DNA of 64,000 nucleotides from Struthidea cinerea (lineage: Eukaryota > Chordata > Aves > Passeriformes > Corcoracidae): NCBI GenBank assembly GCA_013397865.1, contig VZTI01004088.1:2588176-2652175 (forward strand). The letters run 5' to 3'. Both the position numbers and the translations under genes were made by a program. The notes beneath the pieces were generated by a model that was not told the origin of the DNA, did not search any database, and was given only the letters and a program-made list of their open reading frames with translations. Below, piece after piece: positions 1 through 12,102 of this stretch (position 1 is the stretch's first letter; each line of letters begins with the position of its first letter).

Positions 1-2026
1 GCAGGGACCCACGGACAGATCACCCACGGTTCTCAGACCACAGATAAATAGAACCACGCACTGGGTGGTAAACAGAAATCAGTTTTTGTTCCTTCACCAC
101 AGCAAATTAACTAAGTTCAGTCAGATAATGAAGTTAATTTTTATTAAAGTGCTATACTCAAAGTGACAGTTCCAAGGGGAAGGTGTGTGACAGAAGGGAG
201 AAGCTACACTCACTGCAGATGATAGGCCGGTAGAACCCAGAGTACACTGAGATTCCTGTGAACCTGGGGAGGGCATTGTCACCATGGCAGAAAGCAATAC
301 ATTTTGTGGCCAAGACCTGTCCTTCTTTTGGAAGCACCACAGGAATGAAGGAGACACTCTGAGGTGACAGAAGTCACTAACAAACCACAGTGGAAACTGT
401 GGGGAGAACTGCACCAGCACCTCCCACCCTGCTTCCTCTGTGCTAGAGGTTTTATGGCTGAAAGAAATCCCCCACCATGTCTCCCTTTAGGATTCCCACC
501 ACAGCAGACTGATAACATCATAGAGACAACCTGCACAAGAACACCCAGACCAAAGTCTCAGCACACAGGTGGCACCAGCAAGAGTATTTCTGCTATGCTG
601 GTCTCTGACTGGACATTCAAGAGCAGCCTCAGGGCCACATGCAATAAAGACAGGAAAGCTGTGAAAAGCAAATCCAAGTCCACTCTGCAGTCTGACCACC
701 AAATACTCTTCTTGTCTTTCCTCTTGTTTAGAAAGATCTTGTATTTTTCACTCAGCTCTTTCAGTGTCTCACAGCCACCAGATCCGCTTATCCATCAGAT
801 CTGCCAGCTCAGGTTCCTGTGGCATGGCCTCCGCAAACTCTCCTGATGTGGGTAAGAGGGACAGACACTTACCCTAATCTGCCAACAAAACTTATTTTTA
901 TGTGGACTTCCAGACAACTTTCAAGTCTTTTACTAACACATAAGACATCAGCTAAGGCATTTTTAGAAAGATGCCTTAAAATGTTCCCTTCCAGCAAAAG
1001 TATAGACCAACTGTCCTAACAGTTTATATAAACACAGATTCTGGCCTACTTAATTTGATCAGGACATAGAGCAGACCTAAATGTAAATATAGGCACACAT
1101 AGCTACAGACAAGAACTTCTATCAGCATCCTACTACACCTATACTACCAAAATACATATTTGTGTGTGTAATGGTGTGGTGAGCATATATGGACATATTA
1201 GGATCAGCAGAAAACACTAAGCAAAGTGTCAAAAAACTGGCATTTGTTCATTCATCTCCTTTAGTCTGATGCCATCTTCACCTCCTGGATTTGTCCAGTT
1301 GGTCTAGCAGATCATGCTCCCATCCATGTGCTGCTAATTTTTTTATGCTTTTGGAGAGAATGCAATTCTCTGGAAAGGAGCTTTTTTTCTTAAAGGAAAT
1401 CTAAGTAATTGTTAATGAAAACCCTTCAAGTGTTGCTTTCTAGTGACATACAGAAGAATCACTCTCCTCACTGAGAAATCCATTCTGCCTGCTTCCCAAC
1501 ACACCTGATATCTACAAATCAAAGGACACTTCCCACCAAGATTTACAACACTGGGCCTCTCATGAAGAGGGAGGCTCATTTAGGGTAGAGCACAAGTGAT
1601 CTTTAATTTAAACACACATACATATTCAGGTAAAAATAGGGAGAGGAAGTTCTGAAATGATGGAATCCAGGAAATTCTCTCCAAAGCAGATTTTTAAACA
1701 AACTCCGGAACAAATGACACATGAACTCACTGTGAAAGGAGGGAACTTCCCTCCCTCTCCCCCTTTCCACATGACATAAAACACTGTGTCTAACAGGTAA
1801 GACTCAGGTTACCACTACATAAATATTTACTACATGAATGTCATTGGTACGTATTCCAGAGCAGGTGAGTTATCTCCCTACCTATTGAAATAATACAGAA
1901 GAGGAAACATGGTTTGTCAGAACCAGCTGACTTCACTTCAGCAGTCTTTTCACAGATATTTTCTTCTGAGATATTTCCTGCCGATGTTGCAAGAATGGAC
2001 ATTTTTTTTACATCAGTACAACGTAC
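1..2026 (-). other. ITPK1: ITPK1 intron, 5' part, downstream of the residue-223 exon
   Basis: Intronic sequence running off the left edge. No exon, RNA gene or recognisable transposon was seen on either strand. ORFs of up to 160 codons near 364-846 have no family resemblance and no splice context. The next ITPK1 exon must lie below position 1. Confidence 0.85.
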
Positions 2027-2192
2027 CTGAGATGCCTGCAGAGAAGTTCTTTAAAGATGGTCTTTTCACCACAGTGTAGGATTCCCCGACCACGAAAACC
2101 TTATAGAGCACAGCATTATGATTGATGAAGCTCTGAATGACGCAAGGGGGGCGAACAGCTTTGAGGCCCTCCTGGTTGAAGATGATCGCCAT
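2027..2192 (-). CDS. ITPK1: ITPK1 coding exon, residues 169-223 plus one base of codon 224
   Basis: A 166-nt exon beginning MAIIFNQEGL and ending SLKNFSAGIS, with a last G that should complete Asp224 with the next exon, which lies outside the window. The segment QSFINHNAVLYK matches the family's ATP-binding stretch 188-199 and keeps Lys199; Ser214 of RPSL is also kept. This is the nucleotide-binding part of the ATP-grasp fold. The donor is G|GTACGT. The acceptor is unusual: six TG repeats followed by TTTCCAG instead of a clean pyrimidine tract. The in-frame ATG at its start is an internal Met169, not a start codon. Bases 1-2026 were checked for the following exon (expected to start with the RESIFF motif) and it is not there. 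Confidence 0.97.
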
Positions 2193-2198
2193 CTGGAA

Positions 2199-2211
2199 AC
2201 ACACACACACA
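2199..2211 (-). repeat. (TG)6 microsatellite in the 3' splice site of the residue 169-223 exon
   Basis: On the minus strand, six TG units are followed by TTTCCAG and then the exon. The repeat takes the place of most of the polypyrimidine tract. Confidence 0.95.
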
Positions 2212-3529
2212 GTTGTGCACAAGGCTGGCAATAATTTCATGCTTACTCACACCTGACAAGCAACAAGGTGGAACATCTACTGGTGGATATACATTGACCA
2301 CATGTGAATTCCTTCTCAGCTTCTTGTTCTATTTCATTATGCTTCATTTAACTGACACACAGCTCTGCAACCACTATTAGCAGTGAAGCTTTAATTTTCA
2401 ATCAACATTTTCTTCACAGCTCTTTGCAATTTCATTTGCTGCCTTTAGCTGGGGAAGCTACTGCAACTGCAGGTACAACAAAAGGCTAAAACATCTGACC
2501 AACACAGATGACAAAGTTTGTGTTAAAAACAAGCCTGTATCATGAGAAAAACAGAAGGAACAGCTCTGTGCACTAACTACATGAGTTCTTCCCCACAGCT
2601 CTAGTCCCCTGATTTGGTTCAGCCCAGTTGCAACAGCCTAAGCACCAGGGCTTCACCCACACCATCAGAGAGAACATTTCTCAGACTCTAGTAGTTCTTA
2701 CTGCTAACAAATGCTGGCCCATCAATTTTCCTGGCATGGTTTCACCCCATTACTCCAAACAGATAGTCCTCTTGAAGGCACTGGAATAAATATGCCAAAA
2801 AGGAAGGCATTTATTGGGACTTATGAATGATGACCAGCAGCTGCCTTAAACAGCATGAAAGTAATGTTGGTAGGTGCCCTGAAATACTTTGATGAGACAG
2901 CTTATCTTCAGCACATGTTGCACTGGTCTTTCCATTGACCTCTCCATTACCATGCTTACATGCATATATAATTGTTATTATTATAGCGTCCCATTTTGCA
3001 GGTTTTTTGTTGAAGTATGGATTGTGCCATGGCTCCTACACAGAACCAGCAGCAAGTACCTTTCTTGCACAAGTGATGAAATTATAGATCTGTGTGCCTC
3101 TACACAGCACTGAGGATACACTCAGGTTTGGTCTCTATCCTCAGAGCCCTGAAAAAGCTCTGCTCTAATTATCTGAATATTGACTGAACTTTTGCTAACA
3201 CCTTAGTTTGTTTCTGTAAAAAATACCAAATATATAATAGGTTTTGTTCTTCGAAAGCATGGCTGTGGTAAATGATGTGGTAATTACATACCCATAGTTA
3301 AAAGTCTGAGCACATTTTTGTCCTTATTCCTCCTTATCTGGCAGATGACATTAGATCAAATAACTGTCTGCACACGTGCACAATAACTCAGCAGATTAAC
3401 TTTTTCTGAATTCAAGTCAATGCGTACATTCAATACCTACTCGCAGCTGATATTCTTGCTGTCTCTATTACACAGCACAGAGTGAATTTGTGAGTGGTAA
3501 CAACCTGTGCAAGAAATTTCTCTAACAGA

Positions 3530-3551
3530 GAATCATCCATCAGGATGATTC
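3530..3551. repeat. 9-bp hairpin, 4-nt loop
   Basis: GAATCATCC (3530-3538) and GGATGATTC (3543-3551). Short enough that one or two such hairpins are expected in this length of DNA. Confidence 0.9.
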
Positions 3552-6255
3552 ACAGCAGCAACATCATAACTCATTTGTCTCTTACTGGTGGCAAGAAACA
3601 TTGCTCTCTTCCTCCTCCTGTGTGGATTGTTGGCATTATAGTGTCTACAACATCACACTGGCAAGAACTGTGCTGTTCCTATAGTGTTCTCTTCCACTAT
3701 TAGTTAATTGATTCCCACAAACAAACATAAGATGAACAGGTATTTATCAGCCTATTTTAGAAGTGTGGAAAGCCAGAAATTTATCTTCTCAGCACAGCAC
3801 TGACGTAGACCGCTGGAAGCTACGTGACGCCTCTCTTCTCAGCTCTGTGCTGGCAGCCCCACGGACTAGCACACAACCCATATAACTCCCGTGGTGTTGC
3901 GTTATGCTGGTTCTCTGTCGTGTCTCATGGCTTTTAACATGCATGAATAGAGCTCCAAGAGTTTGCTTGCAAGGGTGCACTTGCTCTTTGTCATCTAGCA
4001 CAGACCTGCTGTGTCTGGCAGTAACGTGGCTACAATACTTGATATCATAATTTCCAAATAGCATTTCTCATTATAAATGCAGAGCTCTTTTGAAGGCAAA
4101 ACAAAACACTTGCACCAAGAATTTTTAGAGACAACGTCCATAAGGAATTCAGTCTCAAAAAAACATAGTGATTTTTTGCCTTTTCCTTCCTGTCTGCTCA
4201 AATGCTCAGAAAAAAGAATTTTGGATACATTTCTTCAGGTTTTGGGTCTCTCATGGCAGCTTTAACAGAGGTTAGTTATGTTCTGACCTGCTGGCAACCA
4301 GGAAGCACAACTTTCAGCCATCATCTCTGTTCAAGTTTAACAAATGGTGCAGGCAAACTGGGGGTCAAGTGCCAAGCTGCTGAGGCCACTGCTAGTGCAG
4401 AGGCCATGTAGACCTGGGGACATCACAGGAAGGCTGACACCACCTCATCTTAACAACAGCATGTGCTCACATGAGAAAAGTGAAGTCTGCCAGCCTCATG
4501 TGGCAAACACACACACCAAACCCAAACTCACACACTAAACTTAAACTCAAGCCTGCACCTTCAGCTGTCCTTGTTAGCCAGTATTTGAACTTTCTTAACA
4601 GCCATCTTATGAAGAAAAGCAGGTTTCTGGTCAGTGGTCTAGTTTCAGTGTCATCTCTGCACTGGAAATATATCCACAAACAATGAAGTGATTTATCATA
4701 AGTCAGACAAGGAGTCATTAATAAAACAGACAAGAATTTCTTGCTTCTAGACCTATGCTCCATCTTTTAGATAGGCTGAACTGTAAGCAGGTATTTATTC
4801 TATGCTTCCTTTGTAATTACTGGCCATAAGCAATTACAAAACAGTTCCACTCTGATTATAAATATAATTTTGGATCACTCCTGAGAACTCAGCAACTCCA
4901 AAAGTGACAACTACTACTACTATGTAAAGTACTGTGCAAGACTTCAGGCTTTTTTCCAGGGGTCCTCCTAAGCTCTAGTCATAAGTTCCTGTGATAAAGT
5001 GCAGACTGTGGCTGTATTTTAGTCTAATTTTTGCTCTGGCAGGAGGTTTAGATGTATCTGCACTGTATGAAAGAAGATCAAAGAAAGATTCACCAGGGAA
5101 ATAAAGTCCAAGCCTAACTGGACAGGTACTGAGAGATTCATGCCTTTCAGTTTGCAGTTGCAGAGGAACTCTTGACAGAAAAATCAGCAGGAAAATCGGA
5201 GTCTTAAATTCATTAACAATCCAGTCCCCAAGTGTTCTCAGGAATGACAGCAAAAATTTACAGCGGCTGCTCTGGCAAACTAACAGGACTGTCTGATGGC
5301 TTGTGAAATAAGCCGAGGTAAGGCCTGCCTGAAAAATCTCACTGCATTTTTAAAAGGAACTGCTGGTCAGTCAAGATTTCAGCCACAGCCATTCTGCTCA
5401 TCTAGATTTACAATTTACTTCAGGGCCTTCAGCTCTCAGAGACACTGCAGCAGTGTCTCGTAGTGCACATTTCAGGAGCAGCTGGGAAACCTGGACTGAT
5501 GACCATGTGGTTAACAAAGGAAGCCAGGAGTTAATGGAGCCAGCAGCACGGGCTGGATTCTCAAAACTGATCTGCAGTAAGCAGGAAGGCAGGAAGCACA
5601 AATGGAAAAGAATTAAAACAGGACTCAACTCACTTAAGTTTAGAGGAAGCTAGTCTCATAGGTAATGCACTCCTTCCACGAATATACAACCATTTTAGCT
5701 GCAACTGCCTTACAGGAAGGCAGATAAGTTCTACCAGTCCTGTTCTCCCCACAGATCTCACTGTGCTATTACAACTGAACATGCCTGGAAACCACCTCTA
5801 TTTGTTCCTCCCTTCCTCTCAAGGAAAGCAGCCAGCTGCTCCATCTGAAGCACAAACCCACTTCTCATCTGTACCACATACATATTGGAAAAGTAACTTT
5901 CTGGGTTGGAAACTTTATTTAATGACCTCTTACCAAAGGAGAGACTGAAGGAGATTTCTTGCAGACAAAGCTGACTGAGACTACAAACTGCTAGAAGCAA
6001 CAATATGATAGAAGCTAGAAACTGCTAAAAATAACTCCCACGTCAGGAGGTTCAAGTCATATTTGACTTCATTTCAGATTTTTGAAAAAATAAGGGCGCA
6101 ATTAAACATGAAGGAGAGGTGGGTAAGAAAAGTTGTTAGGGCACAGCCCTCATTCTACCCACTACAGGATTGGAAATCACCAGCCAGACCATCACAGGGG
6201 GAGTGGGGGACAGGACACAACTGGAGGGATAATACTGCAAAGTTTTTTAACTCAC

Positions 6256-6296
6256 CTCATGAGAGTTGGTTCCATGGGCCACTCTGGTTTTACAAA
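6256..6296 (-). CDS. ITPK1: ITPK1 small coding exon, residues 155-168
   Basis: A 41-nt exon, easy to miss in ORF-based annotation. Two bases complete Ile155, followed by CKTRVAHGTNSHE and the donor G|GTGAGT. The acceptor has a long T-rich tract ending ATTTACCCAG. Despite its size it carries Lys157, the ATP-binding lysine, and His162 and His167, of which His167 is a reported inositol-phosphate contact, so it holds the catalytic heart of the enzyme. It enters in phase 1 and leaves in phase 0, so skipping it would shift the frame. Both neighbours connect with no missing or extra residues relative to the human protein. Confidence 0.96.
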
Positions 6297-8186
6297 CTGG
6301 GTAAATAAAAAAGAAAAAACAATTCACCACTGAAACACTGAAACAAACTCTTTATAATCCTGTTCCCACCCAGACATGCAAACACTGGAGTCCACCAGAC
6401 CAAGGCATTGACTGTAACAGACACCAGAGACAGTCTTTGCTTGAACAGTGTCCTAAATCACTGCAAAGCTTGGCTTGCTCCAAGCTCTACTCTCTCAATT
6501 CCTCCCTGCAACTAAGGTGCAAGCACAGATCATTATTAGGACTAGACAGAGTTGCCAAGCATCAGCTAAGAAGTTAGTACTAGTACTGGGACTGCCATCC
6601 TGTTTACTCAGAGAGCATTTTCACAACTATGTAATTTTTTTCTGAAGCTAGAGCTACTTTACAGGTACCACAAAACACCACTGTCCTTAAAACAAAGGAA
6701 CTGGGACACAGTGGAAACCAACTTATTTTCCTACCTCCCTGTTTTCAGGGAAGAGCAGGAAATGTAATGGGCTGAACCAAACTAAGATGCAACTTATTTT
6801 TCACAGACAACCATAGAGGGGGACAAAAAAGGCAGAGAGCCTAGCAGTTTTTCTTTCTCCTTCACATTTCTTATCTGCTCTGTATATCCTGGTTCTCACC
6901 TCCATCCTGATTAAGAGGAGGAGTAAAACCAGTAAGAGGAAAGAAACAACATGCTCCTTCTACTATGAGGCTGGCGAAGAGCTGAAGACCCTAGGAACCA
7001 CATGATTACTAGAGCTGATGTTACTTATGTGTTACACAGAGGAGATGAAAACTTGCAAGTAGTGAGGGGGTGGATAGGATGAGGCTTCTTTGCAGTTTGT
7101 TGGAAGAATCAAATTGCCAGGCCAGAGGACAGGCAGCTATGAAAGGCAGATAACCTGCACTAGAATCCAATATAAGTTGGTAACTTGAAATTTTGGAAAG
7201 TGGTTTATGATGTCTCACAGACATAAGCTCTGGAGAGCTGGAGCATTTTTAAGAAAAAATTAAAATAGAGACAGGAAAAAGAAAAAACACTCCCAGAATA
7301 CCAAGGTATATTAATTTTCAGTGCTATTTTGTAATTTCATTATCATTTAGTGGGGTTGATTCAGACCTCCTGAATATATGCTGCTGACTACTGAGGACTA
7401 GTCAGTCTGTATTGAGACACAATGTGAAGAGAAGGGCAAAGCCATTCAGTGGGATTTGAAGTATTGCTTCACAACGCAGCTTCAGGAGACCTGCCTCATT
7501 TGGGAGAGCGATGGCAGGGAGGGCAAAACATGCTTTTTCCACGCAACTTTACCTCTGAACCTTACAAATGAGGCAAACACCAAGGGAACAAACACCGACT
7601 AACGATCCTGCTCACTTTATACTGCAAGGAATCAAATAAAGGAACGAATTAAAGCACAAGCCCCACAATGAAACTTGCTAAAAAGCACAAACAGTTCATA
7701 GCAGCTGTTTGAGCTGTGGGCCCTTGTTATCTGCGGTAACCCTCTTTCTTTTACCCTTTAAGATTATATTTGTACCCTGGACCAGCGAAAGGGAGACGTG
7801 GGTGAAAAAAGAGGCCAGTCAGCAAGGCAGTGATTTTCTCAAGAAAAATAATGAATGCAGCTGGCAGGAGAAACATCTTGCACAAGTTCAGGGCAAGAGG
7901 CTAACTTTGTTAGAACCATTAGCATTTCCCAGGAATGCATGTTTACTGTAGCGAGGTGTTTAAAGTAAGGAATAGCAATAAAAGGCAAAGTAAAAGCTGA
8001 TAGGGAGGGGGTTTTTTCCACATTCCAAGCAGACTGCCTCAGAGCATTTGTTTCAGGAAAGTTTTAATATCCTTGACACCTTTGGCAGTGAAACCCACAC
8101 TCCTACAATGTTGGCTGTGTTTTGGGGGGTGCATGTGCAGTATTTAGAACCTACTAGAAGCACCAAAGAAATGCCCATGTACATAC
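6297..8186 (-). other. ITPK1: ITPK1 intron, 1.9 kb
   Basis: Intron between the exons at 8187-8285 and 6256-6296, GTATGT to CCCAG. Nothing further is recognised in it; the open frames present are short and unlike known proteins. Confidence 0.92.
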
Positions 8187-8285
8187 TGAATGGGAATGCC
8201 AGTCCATTCTTCTCTATAAGCTGCAAGGTATCTTCTCCACAGGCACTTGTCAGCTCCATAAAGGGTGGTGAACAGATCCTCTCAT
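8187..8285 (-). CDS. ITPK1: ITPK1 coding exon, residues 122-155 (both end codons split)
   Basis: A 99-nt exon on the far side of the 42.4 kb intron. It begins with the two bases that complete Asp122, reads ERICSPPFMEL, and ends NGLAFPF plus the first base of Ile155. The acceptor is TTATTTTCTTGCAG and the donor is A|GTATGT. It encodes the start of the central ATP-grasp domain; the ICSPPF motif and the LEKNGL/FPF segment lead directly to the ATP-binding lysine in the next exon. The exon is phase 1 at both ends, so skipping it would remove 33 residues in frame. Compared with the human protein as I recall it, changes are few and mild (for example LCGDD to ACGED). Confidence 0.97.
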
Positions 8286-9734
8286 CTGCAAGAAAATAAA
8301 AAGGCTCAAATGGGGATGAGGGGGTTTAGCTCCTCAGCTGCACCATTACCAGCTCTCTCCATACTAACTGCTTCTTGATAGTCAGCTTATATTAAAGCAC
8401 CCAGAAGGATTGTAAGCCAGGCCTGAATTTGGGGTTCTGGAAACATTTCAGAAGATGAAAGGCCAAACTTTCAGACAATCTAAATGGAAATATAAAGCCA
8501 GTATTTTCACAGGAAGCAAAAATGATCACTTGGCTAGGAACACGTAGTTGCACAAGACTTAGCCAGTGAGGTGAAAAGCAATTGGGATCTTAGCTCTTAA
8601 CTGTATGCCTTCAAGCATAATTTTCTAAAGCATTTTACAAAAACCGAATGGTCTGCAAATGTGACTAGAGTAGGCAGTCTCACAAAGCCATCTCTCCTGT
8701 AGGGCTCCTCAGATGGCAGATACCAGCGTGTATTTACTTCAGACAAGGTACCAGAACTTTCTGCTGTTCACTGGTATGGCTCTGCCATGAAAGCAGTGTT
8801 CATTTGGTCTGGCAAAGCCAACCAGAGCACAGCTGAGACATCACCATGTCAAGACTGCTCAGCAAGCTCTGGTTAAAGAGAAAAATCAGGGGAACCATGG
8901 TAAAATTTAACAGAGCACGTCTGCTCCAGAGTGTTTCTGCCGATGTTTGCGGGAAGGTTGGAGTCAAAAACCAGCCCTCTTAGTGACTTGCGAAGTTGAC
9001 TTCTCTAGGATTCACTTCCTGTTCAGTGTAGGAGAACTGAGATTCCCCTGGGAATGCAGCAGAAAAGGCAGAAACCACTGTAGGACTCACAGGACTTGAG
9101 CATAAATCACTTAAGAGGGCTGGGTTGCAATTTCAAGGGTACAGAGAACCTTGGCTTCAGCCATAGCTCTGAGACAGGTCAGCAGGCCCACAGGTTTTCA
9201 GACAAAAGCTGTGTGCATGTTGACAATATTGACAAAGTCAAATCAAGGTGGTCATCACCCAAGGATGAACGACTATTCAAACTACCTCCTCAGTGAGCAC
9301 AGCCTTAAAAACGTACTATTTTCATGGAGTTTGAGCTGTGGCCAGGTTAACTTTGGAGCCATAAATGAGTTATAACTCGATTTAGCTGCACAGTACTGAG
9401 CACAATTCAGAACAGATCTGCCAAGACTAGCTTTTCAGACTTATTTCAAGAGAAACAGCATGACACCTTCCTCCGACAAGCACAAATGGTGGGAGCAACT
9501 GTATCTGGCAAACTCAAGTCACAGGTTTATATCAACCAGAAACTTGACTTGAAAATAAGCAGAACATGGCTGAATCCAAACAGGTGGAGGCCATGCTGTG
9601 CAGATGGTACAGAAACTGAAAAGTACATGTGAACTAAAACCCCAGCAAAGTTAACCATAACTCTGAGACAGCCACGCATCCAGAAAACACTTTATAAACA
9701 TTGTTTAGATTATTACTTTTCACTTCATTGTAAG

Positions 9735-9748
9735 TATATATATATATA
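9735..9748. repeat. (TA)7 microsatellite
   Basis: Seven uninterrupted TA units in the large intron. Confidence 0.95.
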
Positions 9749-12086
9749 AAGAAAACTGAATCACTGAAAATAACAGAGATGCAAAACTCTCTATATTTTG
9801 GTGCACATATCTCAATACATCCCCAAGCTTTTAGAATATCCGAGAACTCCGTTCATTAGCACTGCTGTCACTACAAGAAGTTTTCTGAGAAAAGGCTATT
9901 TTCATACATTCTAAAAGGAGCAGAAAGATTGATGCTTTGAGGTCAACCTCTACAAAACTAAACAAAACATCCCAGATTTCAAAGCTTTCAATTTGCTGCT
10001 ATGAAAACAGAAAGCAGCATCCAAAAGTGACAGGTACTGTAATATTTACAAGCCTTTGCCAGAGCTAAAGTTCCTTAGTTGGATGAATTTAGGGAATAAG
10101 ATTTAGTTTACAGATACTTGGGAACAACTTTGGCTTGGCAGCTCTCCCACCCACATGCTTAAGGCTCACAAATAACTTTGCCTTCAGAGTGCAGATGCAG
10201 AGGAACGTATGGTTCCATCTCTCTTCCCTCTGTTTCTCTCTCATGCAAACAGGAATGGGAGACAGGGAGGATTCAGTGTTCCTGCTGACTACATGACACT
10301 TGCATGGGGAGATGAAGGAAGGAGCAAACCGTAATTTCTTTGACTTTGTACTTAGAGAAGACCACCTGGATCAACAAAAAGTAGCAAAGAAGACTCTTAG
10401 CATCCCAAAGTGCTCCCGCTGAGTTTGCACAGCATTGGCATTTTCTCTACCAAGAAGGCAATTCTAGCCCACTGAAACCTCTAAAACAAACCATTAATTC
10501 ACAGCCAGACCTGAGGACAAACAAATCCTCACTCAATACAAGACTTCAGTAGAGCCTACGGCTAGAAAACTGCTGCTCTGAGTTTAATTGCATACGCTGA
10601 AATTCTAAATATAGCTGTAGGTTAAAAAAAAATTCCTCCAGCTGCCAGCAATCATCCTCTCCTCCTTCCCAGGGTGGCAAACACAGGCTAAAGCTTTCTC
10701 TCATCACCAGGCTCCCACTATCAGAGTGACAGCAGTCTCTGCACACCTTTTCTGCACTGAGGTCCAGGACAGACCTCACTCAGTGGCTGAGAGTCAATTC
10801 AATACTGATTTACATCAGCTTGGAACTACACCATGTGACCCACCTGGTGCAAATGACCTCTAGTGGCACACTGACTCCTCCCCTCCCCTCCTGCTGGGTA
10901 AGCTGCTTTAGTGTGAACTTACTGAGCTGTGGTCAGGTGCCGGACCCTTGGCACTGTCACTGCTTCTTTGCAAACCAGCGTGACAAGACACCATGGGAAA
11001 CCATTGCCAAAAAGAACAACAGTAAATCTACACAAACAAGTGAACATAACAGTCTAGAGATGAGAAGGGCATCAAGATTCTGGCTCCACTGTTGACCCTT
11101 TGTATTGATGCTACAGCCTAACCCCCCAGTCTAAAACCAAGCAATATTCTCATTTGCACCTGAGAGCCCAGTGTGGACAAAGCACTTTAATGAAAGCAGT
11201 CTGAGAACTACTACAGCATGAGGCCACAGCCATGCCACCCCTCCTGTGCAGCTGCACTGACCGTAAACCACTAGCAGAAGTGACTCTGTCAGGACACAGA
11301 CCCGATACAACCCAGACCCTGTGCAAGGAGCTGATGCTGTTGCTTTTCTACCATCAGTACTCAGCTCTGTGCTGTGCATTGAGATGCTGCTGAGTGGAAG
11401 AGTCTTCTTCTAAAACATCAAGTTTGGAAAAGACTCCACCTCATCTTCCATCCTTGGCTATGTACAAGTGATCTTAAATCCCAAGAGATTATTACATATG
11501 CAATTTCTAATCTTTCCACACTGGATCTGAAACTAAAACTCAGGCACTTCCTCCCTCCCTTTGGGTGCATACACTGCATCACACAATAAGCAGATGACCA
11601 CAATTATTAACCCTATCTTCCTTCATGCAGCCTGCATTGAAATGAAGATATCAGCAGGAAAAATTTGTCCATAAGTCTACAGACTGCTGAATTCAGATTC
11701 TGTACATTGCTGTAGTGCACACTTAGAGAATGGTATTTCTTTATGTTCTAAGCACCTGGTAGCGTCTGAGAATTCTGCCTTTGAAATATAGCCAGGACTT
11801 CAGGTGAACCTTGTCAGGTCCAGAACTGCCAACTTAACAGCAACATGGAAAGATTCTTCAGACCAAAGTGTTCAGCTTTCACTTCAGACAAGTACCCAAA
11901 GTATCTGTAGCACTTTTGTTGTTAAAAACAACATATTATAATTAAATTTAAAAGTCAAAATTCTGTTACTCTGTTCCTCCCCCATCTTTGTCCTTATTTT
12001 TAGCACAAAATTTGTGGTATCTGTTTTCCATATTTTCCTTTAAATATTCTCTCTTTTCTTCAAGATAATTTGATCTCAGAGGGAGT

Positions 12087-12102
12087 TCTCTCTCTCTCTC
12101 TC
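12087..12102 (+). repeat. (TC)8 microsatellite within a pyrimidine-rich stretch
   Basis: Eight TC units inside about 260 bases (11960-12220) that are rich in C and T on the plus strand. Confidence 0.95.

Larger units (their letters stand above)
2193..6255 (-). other. ITPK1: ITPK1 intron, 4.06 kb, no repeats recognised
   Basis: Intron between the exon at 6256-6296 and the one at 2027-2192. It starts with GTGAGT at its 5' end and finishes with a TG repeat and CCAG. It contains a CpG-richer patch at about 3804-3920 and short hairpins at 3530-3551 and 4810-4840. I see no CR1, exon or RNA gene. Confidence 0.9.

Noticed and set aside
364..846. A 160-codon plus-strand ORF
   Set aside because: No recognisable protein features and several overlapping ORFs in other frames of the same region; not an ITPK1 exon on the minus strand.
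2013..2240. ATG at 2192 as a translation start for a short ITPK1 form
   Set aside because: It is preceded directly by a splice acceptor and corresponds to internal Met169. The ORF-extended residues on both sides are intron.
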